In this document: positions 35,709-43,683 of the stretch, one piece after another | Layout: each line of letters starts with the position of its first letter | Position numbering within the stretch: position 1 is the first letter of the stretch | From: Anaerobutyricum hallii | GTDB taxonomy: Bacteria; Bacillota; Clostridia; Lachnospirales; Lachnospiraceae | Assembly (NCBI RefSeq): GCF_900209925.1 | Contig: NZ_LT907978.1 | Location: 1,886,001-1,950,000 of the forward strand | DNA length: 64,000 bases | Reading direction: 5' to 3' | Notes under the pieces: generated by a model | The model's input: the letters and a program-made list of their open reading frames with translations, nothing else | The model's database searches: none | What the model was told of the DNA's origin: nothing | Position numbers and translations under genes: made by a program

Positions 35709-35910
35709 AACAGAAGATATAGGAACTCTAGCTTATTATTGTAAAATTGCTGTGATATTATAATAATATTTTGTGTATCAATCCTTAATATTTCATTTCA
35801 TGTTTATGGCCTCGGAGCAAGGTTTGGATGTGAGCGCTGTAAGCGAACATTCAAACCGCCGCGACTAAAATCACAATATGCTTTATTTAGCTTCAGGAGT
35901 TCGTCTGCTC
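35709..35910. repeat. Palindrome C (degenerate outer stem, core type 1 in opposite orientation)
   Basis: The core is GGCCTCGGAGCAAG (35808-35821), inner stem GGTTTGGATGT/ACATTCAAACC (35821-35831 and 35847-35857), then GCCGCGACTAAAA. On the plus strand this matches the minus-strand cores of A and B. The outer arms, from GAACTCTAGC at about 35722 to GGAGTTC near 35901, pair only imperfectly. Confidence 0.7.
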
Positions 35911-35917
35911 CGCAGCC

Positions 35918-36340
35918 TCACAAATCAGAATTCTTCGTACATTCTTCGCAAAGTCCATGAAGTAAATCCCCACTACATTGTAACTGAAAATGATGCTCTG
36001 CCATAATATGTTTTCTTAATTCATCCATAAATCCGCAGTCTAAATGCATTACTTTTCCGCATTTTATACACTTCAAATGCAGATGTTCCCGGCAATTCCC
36101 CTGTTCTCCTGCATATTGATAAACTGCTTTATCAGAATTTACATCCGAATACTTTATAATGATATTTTCCGCACAGAGCTTATCAAGAAAACGATATATG
36201 GTCGTTGTATTTACACTGATTTCTTTTTCCTCAAGGTGCCTTTTTATATCTGCTGCACTTATTGTAGAGGAACAGTTTTTTTTGAGATAATCAAGAATTT
36301 CTGATCGGTTTTTCGTTGTGTAAGGTTTTCTTTCTTTCAT
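35918..36340 (-). CDS. Fur family metalloregulator
   Basis: 140 aa. Winged HTH (AADIKRHLEEKEISVNTTTI, then YRFLDKL), regulatory metal site REHLHLKCIKCGKV, and structural CxxC pairs CIKCGK and CEEC. It lacks the extra His-rich features that would assign it to Fur, Zur or PerR. The divergent neighbour is an EFR1 flavodoxin-ferredoxin, a common target of iron control, so Fur-type function is most likely. Confidence 0.9.
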   Translation of the reverse strand: MKERKPYTTKNRSEILDYLKKNCSSTISAADIKRHLEEKEISVNTTTIYRFLDKLCAENIIIKYSDVNSDKAVYQYAGEQGNCREHLHLKCIKCGKVMHLDCGFMDELRKHIMAEHHFQLQCSGDLLHGLCEECTKNSDL

Positions 36341-36607
36341 AATGTATGTATACTTCCTTTTTTGTTCTTACAATGATATCTATATCGTTTATAGTCATGA
36401 TTTCATCTTTATTTTACTCATGTTTTTCTTTTTAGTCAATGTTCACCAGAAGAATTCAAGATGAATTAAATTGACAATCTTCTATATTATGCATAAAATA
36501 AGGTTAAGTTTTCTGACCGACTGTTGAATCAACAAAAAGATGAAATCAAACGAACTATTTGAAAAACAAACAGTTTGTCTATTCAAGAAAGAAAGAGAGA
36601 TTTTAAT

Positions 36608-37438
36608 ATGGTGTTACGTCAAATTTATGCATTATATTTTAGTCCCACAGGGGGCACAGAAAAAATAGTATCTTCAATCGCTGATACTTTATCCAGATCA
36701 TTGGAACTTCCGGTACATTTGGTTGACTTTACATATTTAGAAAATAGACAAAAAGAATATCATTTTCCAAATGACTCTCTTGTCATTATTGGTACTCCTG
36801 TCTATGCTGGAAGAATTCCGAATAAGATTCTTCCTGATTTCAAGAAATGTATCGTAGGTGCAGGACACACTCCGGTGATTTCTGTCTGTGTTTATGGGAA
36901 TCGTAACTATGATGAAGCATTGCGTGAATTGTTGCTCCTATCAGAAGAGAATGGATGTATTCCTGTGGCTGCGGCTGCAATGATAAGCCAGCATGCTTTT
37001 TCTGACACTCTTGCAAAAGGAAGACCTGATATTCAAGATTTTAAAAAACTAAATTCCTTTTCTAAAAATATCGCACAACTTTTGAAAGACGATTCCACTG
37101 CTATGGCAATAGATTATGACCGCGCAACTCCTCTTGCCCCTTACTATACACCGCTTAAAGCAGATTTGACACCAGCACGTTTTTTAAAAGCCACACCACT
37201 TACAGACCTTCAAAAATGCTCTCACTGTGGTCTCTGTGTCAAAAAATGTCCTATGAACAGCATTTCGAAAGAAGATGTTTCAAAGGTAACCAGCGTATGC
37301 ATAAAATGTCAGGCCTGCATTAAAATCTGCCCGGCTCATGCAAAGTATTTCGTAGACGAAGCGTTTCTTTCTCATGTAGAAATGTTAGAAAATACATACG
37401 CTGAACGAAAAGAACCAACGTTTATAATTACAAACTAA
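36608..37438 (+). CDS. EFR1 family flavodoxin-ferredoxin protein
   Basis: About 276 aa. An N-terminal flavodoxin-like domain (ALYFSPTGGTEKIVSSIADT) is joined to a C-terminal double 4Fe-4S ferredoxin (CSHCGLCVKKCPMNSI and CIKCQACIKICPAHAK). EFR1 proteins are frequent in gut clostridia; the electron partner is not known. The ATG at 36608 is chosen because the conserved YFSPTGGT loop normally lies near residue 10. It is divergent from the Fur-like regulator, so iron or redox control is likely. Confidence 0.9.
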   Translation: MVLRQIYALYFSPTGGTEKIVSSIADTLSRSLELPVHLVDFTYLENRQKEYHFPNDSLVIIGTPVYAGRIPNKILPDFKKCIVGAGHTPVISVCVYGNRNYDEALRELLLLSEENGCIPVAAAAMISQHAFSDTLAKGRPDIQDFKKLNSFSKNIAQLLKDDSTAMAIDYDRATPLAPYYTPLKADLTPARFLKATPLTDLQKCSHCGLCVKKCPMNSISKEDVSKVTSVCIKCQACIKICPAHAKYFVDEAFLSHVEMLENTYAERKEPTFIITN

Positions 37439-37486
37439 TTTCTCAAAAAATACTAGATAAAACAAATACTAATAGGAGCAATTCAC

Positions 37487-37669
37487 ATGGAAAAATCAGT
37501 TTTAGATATAATATGTGCTTCGTTAGACAGCTTTTTTGAATCCGAAAAAAAGATTGGCATTCCGGCGGTATCCGGTACAATCTGAGAAACACAAATCGGC
37601 TATACTTATAATATGACAGCAGATGATGTTAAAGTTATTTCTTACACTATCCCTTTACCAGTATGTTGA
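37487..37669 (+). pseudogene. 60-codon ORF interrupted by an in-frame TGA
   Basis: The ATG at 37487 has an AATAGGAG site and opens MEKSVLDIICASLDSFFESE, continuing KKIGIPAVSGTI to a TGA at 37583-37585. The same frame reads on as ETQIGYTYNMTADDVKVISY, then TIPLPVC, to TGA at 37669. Both halves are protein-like and the first has a good start, so this is either a short protein with a nonsense mutation (GGA to TGA is the simplest) or, less likely, a recoded TGA. Family unknown. Confidence 0.5.
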
Positions 37670-37719
37670 CCGAAAAACAACAACAGGATATAATAAGATA
37701 AAAAGGGCGGAGGTTACTT

Positions 37720-38169
37720 ATGAATAAATATTTAAAACGTACTCTGGTTGTTTCCACAATCATGATTATCATCTTTGTCATAATTATGGTCTGGCCACTT
37801 CCTCTTCGTAAGGTTCTTAGAAAAGAAGCAGATACAACAGCTATGACAGTCAGCCTGTCTGAACATGACACAAATATATCTTCCTTTTCTCTGTCTGCGA
37901 ACTCTGTAGAATATCGAAAAATTATAGAGATTCTTGAAGATTACACATATCACTGCACCTGGTACAGTTTTATTCCCCATGAATCTTTTACCGGACATGG
38001 AGAGAATCTGATTATTTATACAGGGGACAGCGGAATTATTGTTGATGTTGATAAGGGACGAGTCTTTGTTGACAAAGGAACCGCAGAACATACCTATCGA
38101 ATTGATTATTTTGGACATAATGATGCAGCACAGCTTGCAGCACAAATAAAAAAAGTATTAAAAATCTAA
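37720..38169 (+). CDS. Hypothetical membrane-anchored protein
   Basis: 149 aa. One N-terminal membrane helix (TLVVSTIMIIIFVIIMVWPL) preceded by two positive charges suggests an uncleaved anchor with the remaining 115 residues outside. The outer part has a beta-rich pattern (NLIIYTGDSGIIVDVDKGRV). I do not recognise a family. The ATG follows GGCGGAGG. It ends in a clear terminator at 38198-38296. Confidence 0.7.
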   Translation: MNKYLKRTLVVSTIMIIIFVIIMVWPLPLRKVLRKEADTTAMTVSLSEHDTNISSFSLSANSVEYRKIIEILEDYTYHCTWYSFIPHESFTGHGENLIIYTGDSGIIVDVDKGRVFVDKGTAEHTYRIDYFGHNDAAQLAAQIKKVLKI

Positions 38170-38197
38170 TCTATCGTTTACAAAAACGAAATAAAAT

Positions 38198-38296
38198 AAT
38201 CCTCTTACAGCATTTATTTTGGATGGTTATACTTATGGATACTATTTGTATTATAAATCCACACCAGAATTATTTGCTATAAGGGGATTTTTTTAA
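38198..38296 (+). terminator. Terminator after the membrane-anchored hypothetical
   Basis: AATCCTCTTACAGCA (38198-38212) pairs with TGCTATAAGGGGATT (38275-38289), then a run of T. The loop is unusually long (about 62 bases). Confidence 0.65.
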
Positions 38297-38390
38297 TATT
38301 TTTTCAGAACAATTTGTAACTTTGTCTTTTGAATAAATTTCAACAGATTCTATATACTATGGTTATCAAAAATTTAAAAGGAGAAACCAA

Positions 38391-38840
38391 ATGCATACAG
38401 ATTCTACAAAACTTACAGATACCGCAAAACTTTTAAAAGAATGCGATGCCGGAACTAAAATGGCGATTTCATCTATTAATGAAATTTTAGAGAAAGTAGA
38501 GAATCCAAAACTAAATGAAATCCTCACCCTCAGCAGGAATGCACATGAACAATTAGAATCAGAGATTCATTCTCTTCTTAATTATCATGAAGAAGAACAA
38601 AAAGAACCAGATCCAATTGCAAAGGGTATGTCTTTTATTAAAACAAATTTTAAAATGGGTATGAATGAAAGTGATACTACTGTTGCTGGGCTTATTACTG
38701 ATGGCTGTAATATGGGAATTAAATCTTTAAATAAATATTTGAATCAATATAAGATGGCCGATGAAATATCCAAAAAGGTTACAGAAAAGCTCATCCGCCT
38801 TGAAGAAGATCTTCGCAAAGACTTAAGAATCTATCTTTAA
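38391..38840 (+). CDS. Hypothetical four-helix-bundle protein (possibly DUF2383-like)
   Basis: 149 aa, almost entirely helical, with heptad-like patterns (TDTAKLLKECDAGTKMAISS, LSRNAHEQLESEIHSLLNYH, EISKKVTEKLIRLEEDLRKD). The helix lengths and His/Glu placement resemble ferritin-like DUF2383 bundles, but metal ligands are not clearly conserved. Cytoplasmic; no signal peptide. The ATG follows AAAAGGAG. It is a single-gene unit with an imperfect hairpin after it (38873-38920). Confidence 0.7.
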   Translation: MHTDSTKLTDTAKLLKECDAGTKMAISSINEILEKVENPKLNEILTLSRNAHEQLESEIHSLLNYHEEEQKEPDPIAKGMSFIKTNFKMGMNESDTTVAGLITDGCNMGIKSLNKYLNQYKMADEISKKVTEKLIRLEEDLRKDLRIYL

Positions 38841-38872
38841 ATTCATTCACCACAGAAAAAATGAAAATGAAA

Positions 38873-38920
38873 GACCCGCCGGAAATGAAACACAAAAGAA
38901 TAAACTCACTTCCGACGGGC
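38873..38920. repeat. Imperfect hairpin downstream of the helical hypothetical
   Basis: GACCCGCCGGAAATGA pairs with TCACTTCCGACGGGC with two mismatches. There is no T run, so termination is uncertain. The rest of the gap to 39133 shows nothing beyond AT-rich promoter-like sequence. Confidence 0.4.
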
Positions 38921-39133
38921 ATATGCAAAATGCAAAGTACTATTGTATTATATATTTTTTCTTATCTATTTTCAATACTAATAACATGAAATGTCGATTT
39001 CATGTCATGAACAACCATTTATTATTCATTATATACTTGCAAATTGCCAAAAATATTATATAATATAAACTATATTTATAAAGAAAAGAATACTATATAA
39101 TATAAAATAGATTTTAGGGGGGGAAATTATTTT

Positions 39134-39853
39134 ATGATTTCAATTGCAATTTGTGACGATAATGAAATTACTACTCAGGAAATTGCCAAAAAGGTGGAAC
39201 AATGCTGTCCTATCGAAACTGAATTTTCTATTTTTCATCATCCTAAGGATCTCCTAGATTCTATACATGCCAAAGAGAAAGCTTATGATATTATTTTAAT
39301 GGACACCGAATTTGAGTCCGCTTCGGGTATTGAGGCTGTAAAACAGATTAATGCCTGGCATCCGGATTCCCAAATTATATATATTACGAATCATGTTACT
39401 TATTTTTCTTCTGTTTATGAAACCTCTCACATCTTTTATATTTTAAAAAAAGATATAGATAAATATCTTCAAGCTGCATTGAAAAAGGCAATCCGTCATC
39501 TAAAAAAGATAAATCAACTTTATTTAATCATCCATACAAAACAGAATGATATTCGTCTTCCACAAAGCAAGATATTATATTTGGAACGAATCATGCGCAC
39601 AACAAATATTTATACAGCAGATGGAGTCTATCAAACGCCGGAAAGATTAGATTCTATCAGTGAGCGCCTTTGTCCATGGTTTTGTCTCTCCCACCGCAGT
39701 TATCTTATAAATGGACGGCATATTATAAATTTAGACCGGCATCACGCAATCTTATCAAATGAAATTTCCATCCCTGTGAGCAGAACCTGCTATGAAAATG
39801 TAAAGAAAACCTTTGCCGGATGTGTCTGGTCAGAAGAATTTTACACTACATAA
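39134..39853 (+). CDS. LytTR family response regulator
   Basis: 239 aa. Receiver domain at residues 1-120 with IAICDDNE acid pocket and phospho-Asp in DIILMDTEFES. A C-terminal LytTR DNA-binding domain follows (ILYLERIMRTTNIYTADGVY, then FCLSHRSYLINGRHI). AgrA/VirR-type regulators of this kind usually pair with a membrane histidine kinase, but none lies beside it. The ATG follows an AGGGGGG site. It ends 81 bases before a tRNA gene with its own promoter. Confidence 0.92.
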   Translation: MISIAICDDNEITTQEIAKKVEQCCPIETEFSIFHHPKDLLDSIHAKEKAYDIILMDTEFESASGIEAVKQINAWHPDSQIIYITNHVTYFSSVYETSHIFYILKKDIDKYLQAALKKAIRHLKKINQLYLIIHTKQNDIRLPQSKILYLERIMRTTNIYTADGVYQTPERLDSISERLCPWFCLSHRSYLINGRHIINLDRHHAILSNEISIPVSRTCYENVKKTFAGCVWSEEFYTT

Positions 39854-39865
39854 ATAAGATTTTTC

Positions 39866-39894
39866 TTGACAATATATTATTTAAGTGATAATAT
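39866..39894 (+). promoter_or_regulatory. Promoter of tRNA-Leu
   Basis: TTGACA (39866-39871), 17 bases, TAATAT (39889-39894). It predicts transcription from about 39901, 34 bases before the tRNA. Confidence 0.75.
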
Positions 39895-39934
39895 ATAGAA
39901 GTTGGTTATGCAGTTTTAATAACTGTTAACACCT

Positions 39935-40014
39935 GCCGCTGTGGCGGAATTGGCAGACGCATACGACTCAAAATCGTACGGGAAACCATATGGGTTCGAG
40001 TCCCATCAGCGGCA
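39935..40014 (+). tRNA. tRNA-Leu (anticodon CAA)
   Basis: A seven-base acceptor stem GCCGCTG/CAGCGGC with discriminator A. The anticodon arm is TACGA-CTCAAAA-TCGTA, giving anticodon CAA. A long variable arm (CGGGAAACCATATG region) and the GGTTCGAGTCC T arm mark a class II tRNA. The CCA end is not encoded. A run of T follows. Confidence 0.95.
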
Positions 40015-40179
40015 TCATTTTTTTTAGTATATAGTATCATATAGTACAAAAGTATTTGCAGAGTTTTTTAGATAACCGTATGTTTTATCTAAAAGGCTTT
40101 TTTTATTTTATGAAATTATATTCTTTTAAAACAAACCGCTCCGCAAGAATGTGCACTTCTAAACATAGTTTAAAGATAA

Positions 40180-40203
40180 AAGCTGTCGCAATAGCGACAG
40201 CTT
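40180..40203. terminator. Bidirectional terminator
   Basis: AAGCTGTCGC-AATA-GCGACAGCTT, with A-rich left and T-rich right flanks. It closes the Nudix gene on the minus strand. Confidence 0.75.
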
Positions 40204-40206
40204 CTT

Positions 40207-40659
40207 TTAAAAATACTTTTTGTTCCCCCACAGTCCTGCTTTCTTTAATTCAATATACTGCTGGTAAGCATCTTCTAATATCTGCCGTTCGTTAGGAAAT
40301 CGAAGCAAATGATACGCTTCATGGTACTTATAGTAGCCGGAATCTTCAAAATATTCTTCTTTTTGAGGCTTGGAGTAATAGCTGTCAGCCATCATCAAAT
40401 ACCAATGCACCTGTTTTACAACAACATCATGTGCCGTATTAAAAGTATACTGGCTCTTTCCTACATACTTTATTGCAGAAGCCTTTACTCCTGTCTCTTC
40501 ATGAACCTCTCTTAAGGCAGTTTCTTTATATTCTTCTCCTGCCTCCACTGTTCCTTTTGGAAGAACCCATCCGTCATATCTGTTCTTATAATTCTTATAT
40601 AACAGAAGTATCTTTCCCCGAAATATTACAACACCACCGCAGCTTGTCGCCTTAATCAT
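40207..40659 (-). CDS. Nudix hydrolase
   Basis: About 150 aa. The Nudix box is complete: GTVEAGEEYKETALREVHEE followed by TGVKA (G-x5-E-x7-REUxEExGU). The start SCGGVVIFRGKILLLYKNY is typical of small diphosphohydrolases acting on dinucleoside polyphosphates or damaged nucleotides. The ATG at 40659 has AGGAGG nine bases upstream. It stands alone between two convergent/tandem units. Confidence 0.9.
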   Translation of the reverse strand: MIKATSCGGVVIFRGKILLLYKNYKNRYDGWVLPKGTVEAGEEYKETALREVHEETGVKASAIKYVGKSQYTFNTAHDVVVKQVHWYLMMADSYYSKPQKEEYFEDSGYYKYHEAYHLLRFPNERQILEDAYQQYIELKKAGLWGNKKYF

Positions 40660-40760
40660 TGCTCTATCCTCCTGTGCTGACAATTCTGGTGTGTTCTACA
40701 CTTATATTAAGTATACCAAATCAACAGAAGGTTTGCAAGAACAGCCTTTTTATACAGATC

Positions 40761-42353
40761 TTATTCATCTGACTGTGCAGTATTCTTTTTTTCTCCGTAG
40801 TACTCTTTCATATTATTATTATAATAGGAGTTAAATATCTTTTTCGCAATGGGAACTGCATATTTACTTCCTGCACCTGTATTTTCCACAAGCACACAAA
40901 CTACAAGATCCGGATCTTCTACATTAGAGTACCCTACAAACCATGCGTGAGCATATTTCCCTTCATTTTCTGCGGTTCCTGTCTTTCCGGCAGCGGTATA
41001 CAGGTCGGTGTCAAGGCTGTATCCTGTTCCATCTGTAACTACTTCACGAAGCATTTTCTGAAGCTTTTTAGCATCCTTTTTAGACATAAGGTCTGCATAG
41101 ATTTCAGGGATATTTTCTTTGACAGTTGTATTATCTGCACCTTCTATATGATCTATAACATATGGTTTCATAAGTACTCCATCGTTGGCAACTGCACACA
41201 TTAACAGTGCATTATGAAACGGTGTCATTAGCGTATTTCCCTGTCCGATTACTGTTTGTGGAATTTCTCCTTTATCGGAATGTTCATTTAACTCAAAACG
41301 ACTTTTCTTTACAGACAGATCAAACGGTATGTTCTGATTAAAAAGGCACTTTTTATTCAAAGCTGCAAACTGCTTTATATCTAATTTACTTCCAAGTGTA
41401 ACAAAGGCAGTATTACAAGATTTTGCAAATGCTCTATCCAAGTCAACTTCTCCATGTTCTTCGTTTTCATAGCAGCTAATCCGTACACTATTTATAATCG
41501 TTTCCCCCTCACAATCATAACTGAACTTTTTATAGGTGGTTGGACGCTCTTCCATATACTCTAAAGCCGTCAATATTTTATAAGTGGATCCTGGAGGATA
41601 TAATCCCTGTGTTGCCCTATTTAAAAGACAGCTTTGTGAAGAATCAGACGTAATCTTATTCCACATATCATCTAATTTATTAGGGTCAAAGTCCGGCTTA
41701 GAAACCAGCGCCCTTACTTTCCCTGTTTTCGGCTCGATTGCCACCACTGCTCCTCTATAATCATCTAATGCCTCATATGCTGCCTTTTGAAGGCGAGTAT
41801 CTAATGTTGTTATGACATTATCCCCAATATTTTTCTGGCTTGCTACACCGTTACTAAGCTGTTTCATTAACTTTTCATGAGAAGTCAGCAACTCTTTATT
41901 ACAGACCGCTTCAAGACCCGCTTTTCCATAACTGGTATATCCAATAATATGCGCAAACATATTTTCATAAGGATAATGCCGAATCTCATCTCCCGCTTCA
42001 TTGTTCTCTGAAAATGCAAGAATCTTGTCATTGGCACTGATGATCTTACCTCTCTTTGTCTGCTCTGACAAAGAAGAATTCCTTTTATTATAAGAACTCT
42101 CCGAAACTTTTACACTATCTTTTAAAGTAAATCTTACTACATATCCAGCCAGACCTAAAAATAAAGCAACTACAATCACACTGGTCTGAAGCATATACCG
42201 GTTTGTTTTTAACTTTTTTCCTCTTCTTGGAGTAAAAATTTCTTTTATACCAGAAAAACCTTCTCTCTTTTGATTATGTTTACGAGACTTTCCGGCTGCT
42301 ACTCTATTTTGGCTAGTTACTCTCGTTTTTCTTGTTTGATTGCTCTTCTTCAT
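40761..42353 (-). CDS. Class B penicillin-binding protein (transpeptidase)
   Basis: About 530 aa. A long basic cytoplasmic N-terminus is followed by one membrane helix (LQTSVIVVALFLGLAGYVVR), a short linker domain, and the transpeptidase domain. The active-site motifs are STYK (PPGSTYKILTALE), SCN and KTG (AGKTGTAEN). It is the class B partner expected for the adjacent SEDS glycosyltransferase; which of elongation, division or spore cortex it serves is not decidable. The ATG at 42353 lies nine bases after GAGG; the longer frames are inside the upstream gene. It overlaps the SEDS gene by about 40 bases. Confidence 0.9.
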   Translation of the reverse strand: MKKSNQTRKTRVTSQNRVAAGKSRKHNQKREGFSGIKEIFTPRRGKKLKTNRYMLQTSVIVVALFLGLAGYVVRFTLKDSVKVSESSYNKRNSSLSEQTKRGKIISANDKILAFSENNEAGDEIRHYPYENMFAHIIGYTSYGKAGLEAVCNKELLTSHEKLMKQLSNGVASQKNIGDNVITTLDTRLQKAAYEALDDYRGAVVAIEPKTGKVRALVSKPDFDPNKLDDMWNKITSDSSQSCLLNRATQGLYPPGSTYKILTALEYMEERPTTYKKFSYDCEGETIINSVRISCYENEEHGEVDLDRAFAKSCNTAFVTLGSKLDIKQFAALNKKCLFNQNIPFDLSVKKSRFELNEHSDKGEIPQTVIGQGNTLMTPFHNALLMCAVANDGVLMKPYVIDHIEGADNTTVKENIPEIYADLMSKKDAKKLQKMLREVVTDGTGYSLDTDLYTAAGKTGTAENEGKYAHAWFVGYSNVEDPDLVVCVLVENTGAGSKYAVPIAKKIFNSYYNNNMKEYYGEKKNTAQSDE

Positions 42354-43665
42354 CTTCATCATCCTCTTTATAGGCAATGATAAATATGCCCTGCATTACT
42401 GCAAAAATTATTAAAGTACTCGCTACCGAACTTCCTCCATAGCTGATCAGCGGCAGTGTTACTCCTGTAGACGGAATAAACTTTGTCACACCACCGATTG
42501 TTAAAAACACCTGGAAAATAAAACAAATAGAAAAACCGTAAGCTAGAAGCTTGTAGAAACGCCCTCTTACATCCATTGCTATTTTCAAAAAATGTACAAA
42601 CACCCCTAAATAAATCAAAATAAGACAGATTGCAAAAAGAATTCCAAACTCCTCTGTGATTGCTGAAAAAATAAAATCACTTTCCACAACTGGTATATCA
42701 TTTGGTCTTCCCTGTGTAAGACCCTTTCCAAGCCAGCCACCAGCAGCAATCGCAAATAAAGACTGTGTAACCTGATAACCGCTTCCTTCTATTACTGACC
42801 ATGGATCTTTCCATGCAATAAAACGGACTCGCACATGTGCAAAAAGCATATATGCAAGATTAGCCGCTACCGCTCCGGCACCAAGTCCTCCAAATAAATA
42901 AATTCCTCTTCCCGTAGCAACATAGCAAAGGAAAACATATACAACAAAATAAATAAGTGCTCCACCTAAATCCTTCTCAGCAATCAATATCATGACATGA
43001 CAGGCTGAAAATATTGTTGTGATAAGCATTGTTTTAAAATCCGGTGCTTTTGTCAACATTGCCGCAATAAAAAACACGAACGATATCTTTACAAATTCTG
43101 ATGGCTGCAACGCAATACCATGCCCTAGTGAAATCCAGTTTGTCGCACCATTTTGTGATGTACCGATTACAAATACACTCGCTAAGAACAAAAGACCTAA
43201 AATCCCATATACCCATTTCAGACGTTTAAGCCCTGCCGCTTTTTGCATAAAATATGGAATAAATAATACGATAACTGAAGTTCCTGCTGCAATGGCAAAC
43301 TGTTTTACCGCCTTATCAAAGGATAAGCGAGTCAGCATAACAAAACCGATCAGTAATAAAAAGCATGTGTGGTTCATTAAAATTCTGGAGCAATCTACAT
43401 ATACTCTGGAATAAATGAATATAAGCAGTTTAAAAAAAGCAACCTGTACTGCATACAAAAAAATCAACTTCGTATCTAATGTTTTTACGAACAAAACTCC
43501 ATAACAAATAAAATGGAACAAAAACATAAAAAGTTCCTGCCTGTCCATCCTTTTTGCCTGTACCTTCTCAGAAGACGGAAGAAAAACGGTAAAACAGGAA
43601 ATTGCATAGATGACACCCATGATGATAATAATATAATTGGATCCTGTTGAAATTAAATTCACCAT
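42313..43665 (-). CDS. FtsW/RodA/SpoVE (SEDS) family glycosyltransferase
   Basis: 450 aa with ten or so membrane helices and SEDS signatures: GATNWISLGHGIALQPSEFV with the catalytic loop, AEKDLGGALIYFVVY, and SAITEEFGILFAICLILIYL. The C-terminal GVTLPLISYGGSS motif is conserved. It polymerises lipid II into glycan strands together with the overlapping class B PBP. Its acidic C-terminal tail (DEDEEEQ) is species-specific. Confidence 0.92.
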   Translation of the reverse strand: MVNLISTGSNYIIIIMGVIYAISCFTVFLPSSEKVQAKRMDRQELFMFLFHFICYGVLFVKTLDTKLIFLYAVQVAFFKLLIFIYSRVYVDCSRILMNHTCFLLLIGFVMLTRLSFDKAVKQFAIAAGTSVIVLFIPYFMQKAAGLKRLKWVYGILGLLFLASVFVIGTSQNGATNWISLGHGIALQPSEFVKISFVFFIAAMLTKAPDFKTMLITTIFSACHVMILIAEKDLGGALIYFVVYVFLCYVATGRGIYLFGGLGAGAVAANLAYMLFAHVRVRFIAWKDPWSVIEGSGYQVTQSLFAIAAGGWLGKGLTQGRPNDIPVVESDFIFSAITEEFGILFAICLILIYLGVFVHFLKIAMDVRGRFYKLLAYGFSICFIFQVFLTIGGVTKFIPSTGVTLPLISYGGSSVASTLIIFAVMQGIFIIAYKEDDEDEEEQSNKKNESN

Positions 43666-43683
43666 ACTTTCTTTCCCACCTTT

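Larger units (their letters stand above)
35518..35917. other. 400-base convergent intergenic region with palindromes B and C
   Basis: No credible gene. It holds palindrome B (35545-35661) and the more degenerate palindrome C (35709-35910). Its edges are inverted copies: ATTCTGATTTGT...CAGACGAAC at the left (plus strand, from 35508) and at the right (minus strand, to 35932). Confidence 0.8.

Noticed and set aside
31260..35910. CRISPR array
   Set aside because: Repeats are palindromic, unevenly spaced, in both orientations and few; there is no regular repeat-spacer pattern or cas gene.
37583..37585. Selenocysteine codon
   Set aside because: No SECIS-like hairpin was evident directly downstream and the peptide has no redox motif; a nonsense change is simpler.
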